A stretch of DNA of 5,965 bases. Origin: Synechococcales cyanobacterium PMM_0036. Lineage in GTDB: Bacteria > Cyanobacteriota > Cyanobacteriia > Elainellales > Elainellaceae. The DNA lies in the NCBI GenBank assembly GCA_949127645.1, contig CASBQM010000108.1:1-5965 (forward strand), given 5' to 3'. Below the pieces are notes generated by a model. The model searched no databases. It saw nothing but the letters and a program-made list of their open reading frames with translations, and was not told the DNA's origin. The stretch's first letter is position 1, and every line of letters begins with the position of its first letter. The translations under genes and the position numbers were made by a program. Below, in pieces: positions 5,848 through 5,965 of the stretch.

Positions 5848-5909
5848 TCTAACCTAATAGACCTCTTCAAGAATAAGCAGAGGAGGGAGAATGAATAAAG
5901 CCCCCGTCA

Positions 5910-5965
5910 CTAGTACAAATTATGGATCAGAGCTTCTTTAACCGAATCTTGCATCTGGTTAACGC
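5910..5965 (-). CDS. Possible C-terminal tail of an unidentified minus-strand gene
   Basis: A minus-strand frame enters from the right edge and ends at TAG (5912-5910), giving VNQMQDSVKEALIHNLY at its end. The composition resembles an amphipathic helix, the direction agrees with all other genes here, and a terminator-like hairpin lies 62 bp beyond the stop. Seventeen codons are too few to identify a family or to exclude chance. The competing reading is a plus-strand gene start at the same place (ATG 5922 stays open to the edge as MDQSFFNRILHLVN), which lacks a ribosome binding site. Confidence 0.33.
   Translation of the reverse strand, partial: VNQMQDSVKEALIHNLY

Larger units (their letters stand above)
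5438..5909. other. Long non-coding stretch upstream of the RTX gene
   Basis: No convincing gene is found in these 472 bp on either strand. It contains one HIP1 site (5501), two direct copies of CAATGGCT 16 bp apart (5545, 5561), a 10-bp inverted repeat (5541/5597), a 15-nt imperfect tandem pair beginning GTAGAAG (5686 and 5701), a 7-bp-arm dyad (5754-5774), and a large hairpin (5801-5847). One plus-strand frame is open from 5596 to the TGA at 5809-5811 but has no ATG or GTG until an internal ATG at 5728. The region probably contains the RTX promoter and the terminator of an upstream gene. Confidence 0.6.

Noticed and set aside
5801..5890. Glutamine riboswitch (glnA or Downstream-peptide RNA) ahead of a short plus-strand ORF
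   Set aside because: The placement is suggestive, but I could not find the conserved core words of that family in the loop or flanks.

Overview
The window looks like chromosomal DNA of a cyanobacterium. Five perfect copies of the HIP1 palindrome GCGATCGC (582, 790, 1418, 5202, 5501) lie among many one-mismatch GCGATCG/CGATCG relatives. The central gene belongs to the cyanobacterial DUF512/TIGR03279 PDZ plus Fe-S family. The large gene has a DUF4347-lectin-RTX layout that is common in filamentous cyanobacteria. I cannot name the genus.

All confident genes are on the minus strand, so the transcriptional order runs from high to low coordinates. At 5910-5965 there may be the tail of another minus-strand gene, followed by a hairpin with a T-rich flank (5801-5847) that could terminate it. 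The stretch 5438-5909 has no confident gene. It holds inverted repeats, a weak promoter candidate and one HIP1 site. Next is an 823-residue secreted protein (2966-5437): an N-terminal DUF4347 domain, an L-type-lectin-like domain, about two dozen RTX calcium-binding nonapeptides, and a C-terminal type I secretion region. Its last codons plus stop have been duplicated into four tandem 18-bp copies (2911-2982). A strong hairpin (2854-2874) then separates it from the DUF512 radical-SAM-like protein (1495-2826). After a 182-bp gap comes an MscS-family channel (1-1312), cut by the left edge just after its pore helix.

Nothing shows that these genes form one pathway. The RTX protein is probably exported and acts outside the cell. 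The DUF512 protein is a conserved cytoplasmic Fe-S protein of unknown function. The MscS protein is an inner-membrane osmotic-release channel. Gaps of 139 and 182 bp and the hairpins between genes argue for separate transcription or only partial read-through. I see no CRISPR array, insertion sequence, tRNA or rRNA, and no convincing undescribed multi-gene system. The most interesting items are the in-frame quadruplicated stop module and the His/Cys pair in the DUF4347 domain.
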